DNA from: Microcystis wesenbergii NRERC-220
GTDB taxonomy: Bacteria > Cyanobacteriota > Cyanobacteriia > Cyanobacteriales > Microcystaceae
Length of the DNA stretch: 64,000 nucleotides
Reading direction: 5' to 3'
NCBI RefSeq assembly: GCF_032027425.1
Contig: NZ_JAVSJA010000001.1
Span: 4,352,001 to 4,416,000, forward strand
The notes under the pieces are model-generated. The model was not told the origin of the DNA and searched no databases. It was given only the letters and a program-made list of their open reading frames with translations. Numbering within the stretch: the stretch's first letter is position 1; each line of letters starts with the position of its first letter. Below, one piece after another: positions 28,578 through 38,299 of the stretch. The translations under genes were made by a program, and so were the position numbers.

Positions 28578-29672
28578 ATGTGGCCATTTTTGACGCAAGT
28601 GAAACTGGAAGACTTTACCCAAGATTATCTAGAATTAACTCAAAAAAATCTCAAAGGTTTGGACAATCTCAAACGAGTTAAAGAAGAAGATATTCAGTGT
28701 GGAGTCTCGGAAAAAGAAGCAGTTTATCGGGAAGATAAAATCATTCTCTACCACTTTAAACCCGTGGTCGAAAAACCCTTCGAGATACCCTTGCTGATGG
28801 TTTATGCTTTGGTCAATCGTCCCTACATGGTAGATTTACAGGAAGGGCGTTCTTTAGTGGCCAATCTGCTGAAATTAGGCTTAGATATCTACTTAATTGA
28901 TTGGGGATATCCCACCAGAAGCGATCGCTGGTTAACCCTTGATGATTATATCAATGGTTATGTGGATAATTGCGTCGATTTTATTCGTCAAAGTCACCAT
29001 CTCGACAAAATTAATCTGTTAGGAATCTGTCAGGGGGGAACCTTTAGTTTATGCTATAGTTCCCTCTATCCCGATAAGATAAAAAATCTGGTGACAATGG
29101 TGACACCGGTGGACTTTTATCAAACCGAGACCCTCTTAAATATGCGCGGGGGGTGTTCCCTAGGATCCGAAGCATTAGACATCGATTTAATGGTAGATAC
29201 CATGGGCAATATCCCGGGAGATTTTCTCAACTTAGAGTTTCTGGAATTAAAACCTTTACAGTTAGGTTATCAGAAATACCTCGATTTTCCTGACATCATG
29301 GAAGACGAATCAAAATTAGTTAATTTTCTGCGTATGGAAAAATGGATTTTTGATAGTCCTGACCAAGCGGGAGAATCCTACCGACAGTTTCTCAAGGATT
29401 TCTATCAGCAAAATAAACTGATTAAAGGGGAAGTGATGTTAGGAGATAAACGGGTAGATTTACATAATCTGACCATGCCAATTCTCAATCTTTATGCGGA
29501 TAAAGATCACCTTGTCCCTCCCGCTTCTTCCCTCGCTTTAGGGAATTATATCGGTACTTCTGACTATACCGCTTGTGCTTTCCCGGTCGGACATATCGGA
29601 ATGTATGTCAGTGGCAAAGTGCAACGGGATTTACCCCCCGCTATTAGCGATTGGTTGAAAGCAAGAGCTTAA
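28578..29672 (+). CDS. phaC: class III polyhydroxyalkanoate synthase subunit PhaC
   Basis: Polymerises (R)-3-hydroxyacyl-CoA into storage polyester granules together with PhaE. The lipase-like box GICQGG carries the nucleophile Cys151; the remaining triad is Asp310 (YADKDHLVPP) and His339 (PVGHIGMY). The 364-residue length marks class III. An AGGAG site lies about ten bases upstream of the ATG. With phaA, phaB and phaE the pathway is complete in this window. Confidence 0.95.
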   Translation: MWPFLTQVKLEDFTQDYLELTQKNLKGLDNLKRVKEEDIQCGVSEKEAVYREDKIILYHFKPVVEKPFEIPLLMVYALVNRPYMVDLQEGRSLVANLLKLGLDIYLIDWGYPTRSDRWLTLDDYINGYVDNCVDFIRQSHHLDKINLLGICQGGTFSLCYSSLYPDKIKNLVTMVTPVDFYQTETLLNMRGGCSLGSEALDIDLMVDTMGNIPGDFLNLEFLELKPLQLGYQKYLDFPDIMEDESKLVNFLRMEKWIFDSPDQAGESYRQFLKDFYQQNKLIKGEVMLGDKRVDLHNLTMPILNLYADKDHLVPPASSLALGNYIGTSDYTACAFPVGHIGMYVSGKVQRDLPPAISDWLKARA

Positions 29673-29897
29673 CAATCCTCGCACCTATCCCCTTTTCCCA
29701 GTTTGGGAGAGGGGTGTAACACAATACAACACATCGATAAAAAAACATCTACGGGCAGTAAAATAAACTTTTGTAACAGAGGATGTTAAGCACTGTTGCA
29801 AGATCGGGCAGAATCGGAGGATATCGTTCCTTTCGGCTAAACCCCTGTGGTACACTGCAAAGCGTACTCGCTCGTAAGTATGTAGGAGAAAACCTGA

Positions 29898-31115
29898 GTG
29901 TTAAGAGTCGCTGTTGTGGGTTCAGGGCCGGCCGGTTCTTCGGCGGCAGAAACATTAGCTAAAGCAGGCATTGAAACCTATTTATTTGAACGCAAATTAG
30001 ATAATGCTAAACCCTGTGGTGGAGCGATTCCTCTCTGTATGGTGAGCGAATTTGACCTACCTCCTGAAATTATCGATCGCCGGGTGAGAAAAATGAAAAT
30101 GATCTCCCCCTCTAACGTCGAAGTCGATATTAATCTCGATAATCAAGACGAATATATCGGTATGTGTCGTCGGGAAGTCCTCGACGGTTTTATGAGAGAA
30201 CGCGCCCATAAATTAGGAGCGCATTTAATCAACGGAACCGTTTACGGTCTCGACATTCCCACCAATAGCACCGATCCCTATACCCTACACTACGCCGATC
30301 ACTCCCACGGCAATTCCCAAGGGGAAATGAAATCTCTGAAGGTGGATGTGGTTATCGGCGCCGACGGTGCTAATTCCCGCATTGCCAAAGCTATTGATGC
30401 TGGGGATTACAACTATGCGATCGCTTTCCAAGAACGCATCCGTCTCCCCCAAGATAAAATGGCCTACTACGAAGATCTGGCCGAAATGTATGTAGGAAAA
30501 GACGTATCCCCCGACTTCTACGCTTGGGTATTCCCCAAATACGATCACGTCGCCGTCGGTACCGGCACAATGAAGGTCAATAAAGCCATGATTAAAGACC
30601 TACAAGCTGGTATTCGCGCTCGCGCAGCCCGTCGTCTGGAAGGGGGCGAAATCATCCGCGTGGAGGCTCACCCCATCCCCGAACATCCCCGTCCTCGTCG
30701 TGTAGTTGGTCGCGTGGCGCTGGTGGGAGATGCTGCGGGAACAGTTACCAAGTCTTCGGGAGAAGGCATCTATTTCGCCGCTAAATCAGCGCGGATGTGT
30801 GCTGAAACCATTGTCGAAGTCACTAACGGCGGCCAAAGTATTCCCACAGAGGACGAATTGAAACTCTACCTCAAGCGTTGGGACAAGAAATACGGTATGA
30901 CCTATCTGGTATTAGATATTCTGCAACGGGTTTTCTACCGTACCGATGCCACCCGGGAAGCTTTTGTGGAAATGTGTTCCGATAAGGATGTACAGAAGAT
31001 GACTTTTGACAGTTATCTCTATAAAACCGTTGTTCCCGCTAATCCTCTCGTACAGATGAAGATTACTGCTAAAACCATCGGTTCTCTCCTGCGCGGTAAC
31101 GCTTTAGCTCCTTAA
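29898..31115 (+). CDS. chlP: geranylgeranyl reductase ChlP
   Basis: A flavoprotein that reduces geranylgeranyl groups to phytyl for chlorophyll and tocopherol. The FAD site VVGSGPAG (6-13), PCGGAIPLCMV and the GRVALVGDAAGTVTKSSGEG motif are present. The 405-residue length is normal. The start is GTG 29898, matching the usual LRVAVVGSGPAG beginning, with AGGAG about ten bases upstream. A good terminator follows. Confidence 0.95.
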   Translation: MLRVAVVGSGPAGSSAAETLAKAGIETYLFERKLDNAKPCGGAIPLCMVSEFDLPPEIIDRRVRKMKMISPSNVEVDINLDNQDEYIGMCRREVLDGFMRERAHKLGAHLINGTVYGLDIPTNSTDPYTLHYADHSHGNSQGEMKSLKVDVVIGADGANSRIAKAIDAGDYNYAIAFQERIRLPQDKMAYYEDLAEMYVGKDVSPDFYAWVFPKYDHVAVGTGTMKVNKAMIKDLQAGIRARAARRLEGGEIIRVEAHPIPEHPRPRRVVGRVALVGDAAGTVTKSSGEGIYFAAKSARMCAETIVEVTNGGQSIPTEDELKLYLKRWDKKYGMTYLVLDILQRVFYRTDATREAFVEMCSDKDVQKMTFDSYLYKTVVPANPLVQMKITAKTIGSLLRGNALAP

Positions 31116-31130
31116 AATCAATTGATAACC

Positions 31131-31172
31131 AGAAAACCCAATCTCCCCATCGCGGTGGTTGGGTTTTCTTTT
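31131..31172 (+). terminator. rho-independent terminator of chlP
   Basis: A perfect 11-bp stem AGAAAACCCAA / TTGGGTTTTCT, interrupted by a 17-base loop and followed by TTTT, starts 15 bp after the chlP stop codon. Confidence 0.8.
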
Positions 31173-31200
31173 GGGTTGTTTCATCTCCTGTCTTCTCTAA

Positions 31201-31307
31201 TACTAAATCTGGTTATTAAAAACTGATTATTTATTCTCCCTTTTGCATGAGTGCCTCTTGCATGAGTGCCTCTCCTGATATGTAGCCTATACTCAACGGA
31301 TTTAGTA
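31201..31307. mobile_element. family B small inverted-repeat element, copy 2
   Basis: Same ends as copy 1: TACTAAATCTGGTTATTAAA and ACTCAACGGATTTAGTA. The core has CATGAGTGCCTCT repeated. It lies between the chlP terminator and the broken tcmP gene. Confidence 0.75.
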
Positions 31308-31849
31308 TAATTCAAACAAAAATAAGGTATGTTATATTTGATTAACGCATCCGACGAGAGCGACTTGCCGCTACCTTAAGCGCCTTCGGCATCGTAACTA
31401 TTGATATAGCTTATGACTGAAAATTCCTTCTTCAATGAGCAAAAAGAACAGTCCTTGATCAAAGCTAGGATTGTTGAGAAATATTTCTGGGCTTGGGCAA
31501 AAGTTATAATTTCAAAAGTTAAGGGATCGTCTTCAGTCCAGAAAATCGCTTATGTTGACCTTTTTGCTGGTGCAGGACGATATAAAGATGGCTCAAAATC
31601 AACCCCAGTAAAGGTTCTAGAAACTGCCATCGCCGATAAAGATATGCGAAATATGCTGGTATCGATCTTTAACGATGCCGATGTCGAAAATGTTAATTCT
31701 CTTCAACAAGCTATAGATTCAATTCCGGGCATAGAAAATTTAAAATACCGCCCTCAAATATCAAAATATGAGGTGGGAGAGGACATAGTTAAAATCTTCC
31801 AAAGCATGAAATTAGTTCCCACTTTATTTTTTGTTGATCCTTGGGGTTA

Positions 31850-31986
31850 AGTAGGTAGGCGTTAAAAGTTGTCAGACACCCCCCTTATCAAGGGTAGGGT
31901 TGATTCATGAATCAACCCTACCTTATCAAGGAGGGCAGGGGGGATCGAACCTAAAATCCATTTTTAATTTAATTATAACCAGCTAC
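31850..31986. mobile_element. family D small element, copy 2, inserted in tcmP
   Basis: It has TTA on both sides (31847-31849, 31987-31989). Removing the element and one TTA restores GGT TAC AAG, giving the conserved DPWGYKG. The ends match the reverse of the copy at 13965. An inner palindrome GGTTGATTCATGAATCAACC (31897-31916) sits in the core. Confidence 0.75.
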
Positions 31987-32016
31987 TTACAAGGGGCTAT
32001 CTCTTCAACTTGTTAA

Positions 32017-32195
<179 letters not shown>

Positions 32196-32497
32196 TTAAT
32201 TCGGTCGTCAAAGATTGGGGTTGTGATTGCATCTTCTTCTTCAATTACAATCGCATCAACATGGGTTTAAGTAATGATGCAGTCAAAGAAAACATGAATG
32301 CGCTATTCGGACAAGTAGGAGCAGATCAACTCCGCGAACGATTGAAAACACTTACTCCACAAGAGCGTGAGTTAACCGTTGTAGAATATATCTGTGAAGC
32401 CTTGAAAGAAATGGGGGGTAAATATGTGCTTCCATTTCGTTTCAGACATGAAATGGGAAATCGTACTAGCCATCACCTAATTTTTGTAAGCAAGGCT

Positions 32498-32683
32498 CCT
32501 ATAGCGGTAAGCGCTTGAGTGAGATACAGACCAAGCTTTGCCTAGCATGGTTTATAGCTTGTGACACTGTACCTAATACGACTGCACACCGCTATAAGCT
32601 AGTGAGGTACACATATTTTTCTTCCCTTTTGACTTTTGCCTCTTGCCTTTTGCCTAAAACCCATAACTTTTGTACCTCAGCAG
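32498..32683. mobile_element. third insertion in tcmP (compound repeat element)
   Basis: The insert begins CTATAGCGGTAAGCG and contains its inverted counterpart ACACCGCTATAA near 32599-32610, then a second inverted pair GAGGTACAC (about 32616-32624) and TTGTACCTCA (about 32670-32679). It may be two elements side by side. A TTTTGCC-type repeat lies between. Removing 32498-32683 joins VSKA to TEKRYKGY in frame. Exact boundaries are uncertain by a few bases. Confidence 0.6.
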
Positions 32684-33047
32684 ACTGAAAAACGCTATAA
32701 AGGCTATGGAATTATGAAAGAGATAATGGCTAAAGAGAGTTCTGAACAGACGCAGGGCGTACCATCTTTTGAGTATAATCCTGCAACTCTTCAACAACCG
32801 TTACTCTTTGAGCTAACCCGTCCTCTCGATCAACTGGAATCTATGTTGTTGGACAATTTTTCAGGTAAAACTATGACGATGGCAGAGATTTACGACCAGC
32901 ATCATCCGGGAAAACCGTACATTAAAAAGAATTACAAAACTGCCCTTAGCAATCTTGAATCTCAAGGAAAAGTCACAGTACATTCACCCGAGGACAAAAA
33001 ACGGCGAAAAGGAACGTTTGCGGATGATTTAAAGGTTACATTTCCAG

Positions 33048-33824
33048 TTAAGCAATAAGCTCTAATTTTTCTGAACGCCTCGCTGATTTAAGTGGGACAC
33101 TTCCCCATTTTTGGATATGCTGATTCCAAGCATTAGGCATCTCGTCCCAGATTTTATCATCAAGTAATCTACCCCCTGCTTTCGGTGTCCTTCCCCCAAC
33201 TTGTTTGAAAAAAAATGCTACCCCTGAATTTTGACATTGATTGCGGATATCCCTTGCCCAGTCAAGTTTCATCGGGCGATGTTTTTGCCCGGATTCTCCG
33301 CCGACAATAACCCAATCAATGCCAGTTAAATTAAGTTCTAGTGGTCCTAAAAGTGGCTCACAGGAAATGAAACGCACTGAAACAGGCACTGTCCGAAGAT
33401 ATTCAATCCGATCTATGTGGTTTTGGTTCTCGACAGATACACCTAGCCAAATGTTTTCTGGAAAATCTAATTTAGACGCTAAATCACCTAGACGGCTTTG
33501 TCGCTTTGTTAGAATCTGATATATATGCCAAGGTGTTGAATGAATAACTGAGAAAACTTGTCTGATAAAGTCGAGAGGCACATCATCATGAAAAAGGTCA
33601 CTCATTGAGTTGACAAAAACTCGACTGGGAGTGCGCCAACGTAAGGGTTCTTCCAATCTTTCTCGATGCAAAGTCAAGCTGAATCCATTGGGAAAGTTTT
33701 TGGGAAAACGCTGTGTAATAGCTTCGGCGTAACAATGCAGACAGCCAGTGCTAATTTTATCGCACCCGGTTGTTGGATTCCACGTTTTATCAGTCCACTC
33801 AATACCAGTGTGTGTACTAGACAT
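33048..33824 (-). CDS. three-Cys-motif protein (DUF5131, phage Gp37/Gp68 family)
   Basis: A 258-residue protein opening with IEWTDKTWNPTTGCDKISTG and CLHCYAEA, whose three cysteines resemble a radical-SAM iron-sulfur site. Other family segments are RVFVNSMSDLFHDDVP, YQILTKR, WLGVSVENQ, RFISCEPLLGPLEL and DWVIVGGESG. It is the recognised partner of TcmP, and here the two genes are convergent with overlapping 3' ends. The ATG at 33824 (MSSTHTGIEW) is preferred over 33839. Its frame is intact although its partner is broken. Confidence 0.87.
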   Translation of the reverse strand: MSSTHTGIEWTDKTWNPTTGCDKISTGCLHCYAEAITQRFPKNFPNGFSLTLHRERLEEPLRWRTPSRVFVNSMSDLFHDDVPLDFIRQVFSVIHSTPWHIYQILTKRQSRLGDLASKLDFPENIWLGVSVENQNHIDRIEYLRTVPVSVRFISCEPLLGPLELNLTGIDWVIVGGESGQKHRPMKLDWARDIRNQCQNSGVAFFFKQVGGRTPKAGGRLLDDKIWDEMPNAWNQHIQKWGSVPLKSARRSEKLELIA

Positions 33825-33839
33825 ATTTAAACTCCACAA

Positions 33840-34070
33840 GCTATATCTATGACAGACGCTACCTGCCGATAATTAGCAATTTACTTGTACTATACCATTG
33901 TTTGACAAGTACAATTGTCGCCGCACTCACTTTCTACATTACGCAATCGTCAATGAGTTGCGGTGTACACAAAATATTACATCGTTTAACGAAAACAACA
34001 GGCACTTACGAAGTTATAACCGATGCTATGAAATCTAAGCGGCGATCGCTTCACCGGCAATCTCTAAGTA
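33840..34070. other. gap without a recognisable gene
   Basis: This AT-rich stretch upstream of the three-Cys-motif gene probably contains its promoter. A local inverted repeat TTACTTGTACTATACC... TTTGACAAGTACAATTG is visible at about 33890-33918. Nothing else is recognised. Confidence 0.4.
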
Positions 34071-34286
34071 GGGCTTGCTGAATAAATCTAAAAACCTTTT
34101 TGGATAAGACTTTTAGACTTTTTTGAAATCCAAAAGTGCCAGGCATGGGAGTGATCAGGGGAAAAATTCAGGTACTTTTTCCCTGAAAATTAGGTAATTG
34201 ACCACGGCGGTTCGACAAGCTCACCGTCCACTCGACTGATCTCACGGCCGAAGCCTGCCCCCAGGAAAAACTTTTTCAGCAAACCC
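34071..34286. mobile_element. family A small inverted-repeat element, copy 4
   Basis: It begins GGGCTTGCTGAATAAATCTA and ends CTTTTTCAGCAAACCC. Flanking hexamers are TAAGTA and TAATTA, a near match. The core has the family's GGGAGTGATCAGGGG and ACTTTTTCCCTGAAAATTAG segments. The element sits in the long gap upstream of hcp. Confidence 0.75.
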
Positions 34287-34456
34287 TAATTAATTTTGCC
34301 TGCTGAAAATTTCGCTGATTATATCATAAAAATTACCAAAAATACTTAATTTACTAAGACAACTAAATAATTGTTTAATCGGTAATTCTTGAGGAAATCT
34401 AAAATCAGAACTCAACCGGCAAAAAGGGTGAGAGAATAAAAACATAGTTCAGAGAG

Positions 34457-34777
34457 TAAGCTGTTCGTAATTTAAATTGCTTGTTGACTTGCACTCTTGC
34501 AAAAGGCAACCCCCCAACCCCCCTAGGGTCGTTTCATTCTCTCAAATGTCATTCTCTCAAATCCTTATCTGGCAACGTTTTAAGTCGATTTCTCGGAAAT
34601 ATATATCTGAAAATTTTTAAAAACGTCGTGCTTTGCTTACCTCATAAGCGATTAAAGGTAGCAAAAAAAGAATTAGATTCGGAGAATGAATCAGCCCTAC
34701 CCACCCCCCCGATGTCGGGGGGGTAAGGGGGGGTGGGCTAATCTAAGAATAAGCGATTTAAATACGTCTTAGCTTAG
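34457..34777. mobile_element. family E small repeat element, copy 2
   Basis: It begins TAAGCTGTTCGTAATTTAAA and ends AATAAGCGATTTAAATACGT then CTTAGCTTAG, like the copy at 17567. It is longer and holds additional sequence (34510-34690), possibly a nested insertion. A C-run and G-run hairpin CCCCCCCGATGTCGGGGGGG lies near 34705. No coding potential. It lies 147 bp before hcp, so it may separate hcp from an older promoter. Confidence 0.6.
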
Positions 34778-34923
34778 AAGCTATCAAGACAAGCTTTGCA
34801 GTCGTAAAATCCACAATTCGTGCCGGGTGAAGGCTGATAAATAACTTTCAGACAAGCAGAATTAAATTTAGTAGAAAAAAATCGCAACAATCTGTAAATC
34901 TACTGAAAAAAGAGAGAAACCTT

Positions 34924-36552
34924 ATGTTTTGTGAACAATGCGAACAAACCGCTAGTGGTAATGGTTGCCATCAGTGGGGAGCCTGTGGAAAAAGTCCCGA
35001 AGTCAACGCTGTTCAAGACTTATTAGTTTATTGTCTGCGGGGATTAGCATTGGTGGTTTTAAAAGCCAAAGAAGCGGCAATATCTACTCGCGAAGCCGAT
35101 ATTTTTACCTGTGAGTCGCTTTTCGCCACCATGACCAATGTTAACTTTGATCAACGGCGTTTTACTGATTATATTCAGCGTTGTTTAGAGATTCGGGAAA
35201 ATTTAAAAGCACAATTGGGATCGCTTGACTGGTCTGCACTTGCTAACTATCAGCCTAATTTTAATGAGAGTCTAGTCAGCCAAGGTCAAGAAGTATCCTT
35301 AGAACTAATTGAAAAAGTGCAAGACCTCGATATTTTTTCCCTAAAGTTAACCGCTATCTACGGAGTTAAAGGTCTTGCTTCCTATACTTTCCACGCTCAG
35401 GAATTAGGTCAAGAGGATGACTCGGTTTATCAGGTTATCCAAGAGACTTTAGCGGCAATTGACCGCGGGGATTTAAACCTGAATGATTGGGTGGCAATCT
35501 GTCTAAAAGTCGGGGCCGCAAACCTGCGGGCCATGGAATTATTAGATCAAGGTCATACCGAAACCTACGGTCATCCTATACCGACAAATGTTCCCTTAAA
35601 TCCGCGTCTAGGTAAAGCCATTTTAGTCTCCGGCCATGATATTAAACAATTAGCGGCTTTACTGGCACAAACTGCCAATACTGGGATAACAGTCTACACC
35701 CACGGAGAATTATTACCCGCCCACGGTTATCCAAAACTCAAAGAAAAATATCCCCATCTCTACGGTCATTATGGCACCGCCTGGCAAAATCAAACTAAAG
35801 AATTTGCTAAGTTTCCGGGGGCAATAGTTTTAACTACTAATTGTCTCATGCCCCCCCACGAAAACTATGAAAGTAAACTCTTTACCCTCGGACCTGTGGG
35901 TTATGCCCATATTAACCGCTTAGAAACAGTGGACGGTGCGATCGATTTTAGTCCCGTGATTGCTAAAGCGCAGTCATTGCCCGGATTTACTGAAATAAGC
36001 GAACCTCGGCAGGTAATGGTGGGATTTGCCCACAATACCGTTCTCAGTGTCGCTGATACGGTGGTTGATGCCCTTAAACAGGGTAAAATCCGTCACTTCT
36101 TCCTGGTTGGGGGCTGCGATGGGGCAAAACCCGATCGCAATTACTACACCGAATTTGTGGAACAAGTTCCCGAAGATTGCATCGTTTTAACCCTTGCCTG
36201 TGGAAAATTCCGCTTTTTCGACAAACAACTAGGTAGCATCGAAGGATTACCCCGGCTGATGGATTTAGGACAATGTAACGATGCCTATAGTGCCATCAAA
36301 ATCGCCCTAGGATTAGCCAACGCTTTTAACGTTAGCGTCAACGAGATTCCCCTCTCCCTAATTATCTCTTGGTACGAACAAAAAGCGATCGCTGTACTGC
36401 TCACCCTGCTACATCTAGGGATGCAAAATATCCGTCTGGGACCAACTTTACCGGCATTTATCTCCCCCAACGTCCTGAAATTCCTCTCCGATACCTATCA
36501 CCTGCAGCCGATTACTACCCCCGCAAAAGACTTAGCCGATTGTCTAAGTTAA
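34924..36552 (+). CDS. hcp: hybrid cluster protein / hydroxylamine reductase
   Basis: A 542-residue Hcp (prismane protein) with an N-terminal [4Fe-4S] site Cys3, Cys6, Cys15 and Cys21 and the hybrid Fe-S-O cluster region further on (TTNCLMPPHE, GGCDGAKPDRNYY, LACGKFRFF). Members reduce hydroxylamine or nitric oxide in anaerobic or nitrosative conditions. It lies 85 bp upstream of hoxU on the same strand, where hoxF would be expected in a standard hox operon, suggesting it draws electrons from or shares expression with the hydrogenase-diaphorase. Confidence 0.94.
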   Translation: MFCEQCEQTASGNGCHQWGACGKSPEVNAVQDLLVYCLRGLALVVLKAKEAAISTREADIFTCESLFATMTNVNFDQRRFTDYIQRCLEIRENLKAQLGSLDWSALANYQPNFNESLVSQGQEVSLELIEKVQDLDIFSLKLTAIYGVKGLASYTFHAQELGQEDDSVYQVIQETLAAIDRGDLNLNDWVAICLKVGAANLRAMELLDQGHTETYGHPIPTNVPLNPRLGKAILVSGHDIKQLAALLAQTANTGITVYTHGELLPAHGYPKLKEKYPHLYGHYGTAWQNQTKEFAKFPGAIVLTTNCLMPPHENYESKLFTLGPVGYAHINRLETVDGAIDFSPVIAKAQSLPGFTEISEPRQVMVGFAHNTVLSVADTVVDALKQGKIRHFFLVGGCDGAKPDRNYYTEFVEQVPEDCIVLTLACGKFRFFDKQLGSIEGLPRLMDLGQCNDAYSAIKIALGLANAFNVSVNEIPLSLIISWYEQKAIAVLLTLLHLGMQNIRLGPTLPAFISPNVLKFLSDTYHLQPITTPAKDLADCLS

Positions 36553-36637
36553 AACTTTCTGTAAAAATCCCACCCTTGGCCACAAACTGTGGCCTATGGG
36601 AAGGAGAGGGATATTATCCTCAAGGAGAATAATTTTT

Positions 36638-37354
36638 ATGTCCGTAATCACTTTAAGCATTGATGGTAAAGATGTAGCGATCGAAGCAGGTTCGCGAGTT
36701 CTGGCGGCAGCTAGTCAGGTAGGAATAAAAATTCCCGCCCTCTGTCATCTCGATGGGGTTTCCGAAGTGGCTGCCTGTCGCTTATGTTTGGTAGAAATTG
36801 AAGGTATTAATAAATTATTACCTGCCTGTGTAACGGAAGTGGCGGAAGGAATGGTGGTTCATACCGATACTCCAAAACTGAAAGAATATCGCCGCATGAC
36901 GGTGGAATTATTATTCGCTGAAGGTAATCACGTTTGTGCAGTTTGTGTGGCTAATGGTAACTGTGAATTACAAGATTTAGCCATCGAAGTGGGTATGGAT
37001 CATAGTCGTTTTCCCTACCGTTTTCCTAAGCGAGAAGTGGATATTTCCCATCCTCTTTTCGGTATCGATCATAATCGTTGTGTTCTCTGTACCCGTTGTG
37101 TGCGAGTCTGTGATGAAATTGAAGGGGCGCACGTTTGGGATCTGGCTTATCGCGGCGAAAAAGATAAAATTATTGCGGGAATGGATCAGCCTTGGGGCAG
37201 CGTTTCCGCCTGTACTTCCTGCGGCAAATGTGTTGCCGCTTGTCCAACGGGAGCCATATTCCGCAAGGGTTCCGCCGTTTCTGAAAAAGAGGAAGATCGA
37301 TCGAAGTTGGAATTTTTAGTTAACGCTAGGACTCAACACCAATGGACGCGTTAA
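36638..37354 (+). CDS. hoxU: HoxU, diaphorase iron-sulfur subunit of the bidirectional [NiFe] hydrogenase
   Basis: A 238-residue electron-transfer subunit related to the N-terminal part of NuoG. An N-terminal [2Fe-2S] domain has Cys36, Cys47, Cys50 and Cys64; His98, Cys100, Cys103 and Cys109 bind the His-ligated cluster; two [4Fe-4S] sites use Cys148/151/154/158 and Cys192/195/198/202. AAGGAG eight bases before ATG 36638 sets the start. The NADH-binding partner HoxF and HoxE are not encoded in the window. Confidence 0.94.
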   Translation: MSVITLSIDGKDVAIEAGSRVLAAASQVGIKIPALCHLDGVSEVAACRLCLVEIEGINKLLPACVTEVAEGMVVHTDTPKLKEYRRMTVELLFAEGNHVCAVCVANGNCELQDLAIEVGMDHSRFPYRFPKREVDISHPLFGIDHNRCVLCTRCVRVCDEIEGAHVWDLAYRGEKDKIIAGMDQPWGSVSACTSCGKCVAACPTGAIFRKGSAVSEKEEDRSKLEFLVNARTQHQWTR

Positions 37355-37362
37355 AGTAATCA

Positions 37363-37758
37363 ATGGAGGGCGATAGTGATCGATGGGCGCCTTTAGATAT
37401 CTACGAGCAGAAATTAGCCGCCAAGGTAAGGGAGGACTATGATCAGATTATGGGTAATAATCAAGATATCCTAGCGATTGCCACCCAATACGAAATCTCG
37501 GAGATCGATATCCGACGCGCCAAGGATTACGCTTTTGGATCGGGAGTGTCTCGATATCAATTTTTTCCGGAAGGTTTAATGGTAGCAGCTTGGCGAAGAC
37601 TCGCTGGCGCTCAAGGGAATAATCTTGATCGGATGTTTCTCAATCATGAAATCTACGAATCTGACTTAGTTATTAATCGAGGATTTTCGCAGCAACAAGC
37701 GCATTTACTGGCACAAAAACAATATCCTTGGTCCGATTCAATTCAGCAAACAAGATAA
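37363..37758 (+). CDS. hypothetical protein in the hox cluster
   Basis: A 131-residue soluble protein of unknown function, starting 8 bp after hoxU. Parts are an N-terminal helix-rich segment (DIYEQKLAAKVREDYDQIM), IRRAKDYAFGSGVSRYQFFP and LNHEIYESDLVINRGFSQQQ, with no cysteine and no membrane segment. Its tight spacing to hoxU suggests it is part of the hydrogenase operon. No family is recognised. Confidence 0.7.
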   Translation: MEGDSDRWAPLDIYEQKLAAKVREDYDQIMGNNQDILAIATQYEISEIDIRRAKDYAFGSGVSRYQFFPEGLMVAAWRRLAGAQGNNLDRMFLNHEIYESDLVINRGFSQQQAHLLAQKQYPWSDSIQQTR

Positions 37759-37760
37759 TT

Positions 37761-38222
37761 ATGACCACATCACCCGAATCGCAATTTCTGCAAGCCCTAG
37801 AAATGTGTCAGTCTCTCTCCAATTTGACGGCGCAATTTTCTATTATTCCTTGTCGGGTAATTGAAATTTTGTCTGATGTCAGTCAAGAGCCTAGGGTTTT
37901 GTATTCGCTCTTAATTAAATATTCTAGAGAGGTGGATTGTGCTTTAGTTGCCCTAGATATTTATGCCAAAAATGCTGATAATTGGCGAGTAAAAGATCGA
38001 GATAGAACCTGTTCTCTTGGTTTTGGAGTGAAAGACCATTGCACGATTTTAAGCTGTTTGCTCAATTTCGGCAAACGTCCTTTTTCTTTTATTTCCTATA
38101 CGGGAAATTTTGCATCGGAGGCGATTATTTTTGAGCTACTTAAAGACTGGAAAAATCTAGATTTAGCCCCTTTCTTTGAGGAAAAAATGCAAGAGTTTAT
38201 CCAGGAGGCAAAAATAGCTTAA
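37761..38222 (+). CDS. hypothetical protein in the hox cluster
   Basis: A 153-residue protein of unknown function between the previous unknown gene (2-bp gap) and hoxY (77-bp gap). The ATG at 37761 (MTTSPESQFLQ) is preferred over an upstream in-frame start that would overlap the previous gene. Four to five scattered cysteines (CQSLS, PCRVI, RTCSLGFG, HCTILSC) might bind metal but form no known motif. Cotranscription with hoxU and hoxY is likely. Confidence 0.65.
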   Translation: MTTSPESQFLQALEMCQSLSNLTAQFSIIPCRVIEILSDVSQEPRVLYSLLIKYSREVDCALVALDIYAKNADNWRVKDRDRTCSLGFGVKDHCTILSCLLNFGKRPFSFISYTGNFASEAIIFELLKDWKNLDLAPFFEEKMQEFIQEAKIA

Positions 38223-38299
38223 AAGAGTATTTCTTTTCGTTTGATACTTTTGACAAAATTGCAACTCAGCCAAAAAATACCAATCAAGGAATTAAAATT

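Noticed and set aside
36369-36632. Frame overlapping the 3' end of hcp in another phase
   Set aside because: Shadow of hcp; HoxU starts at 36638 with its own ribosome site.
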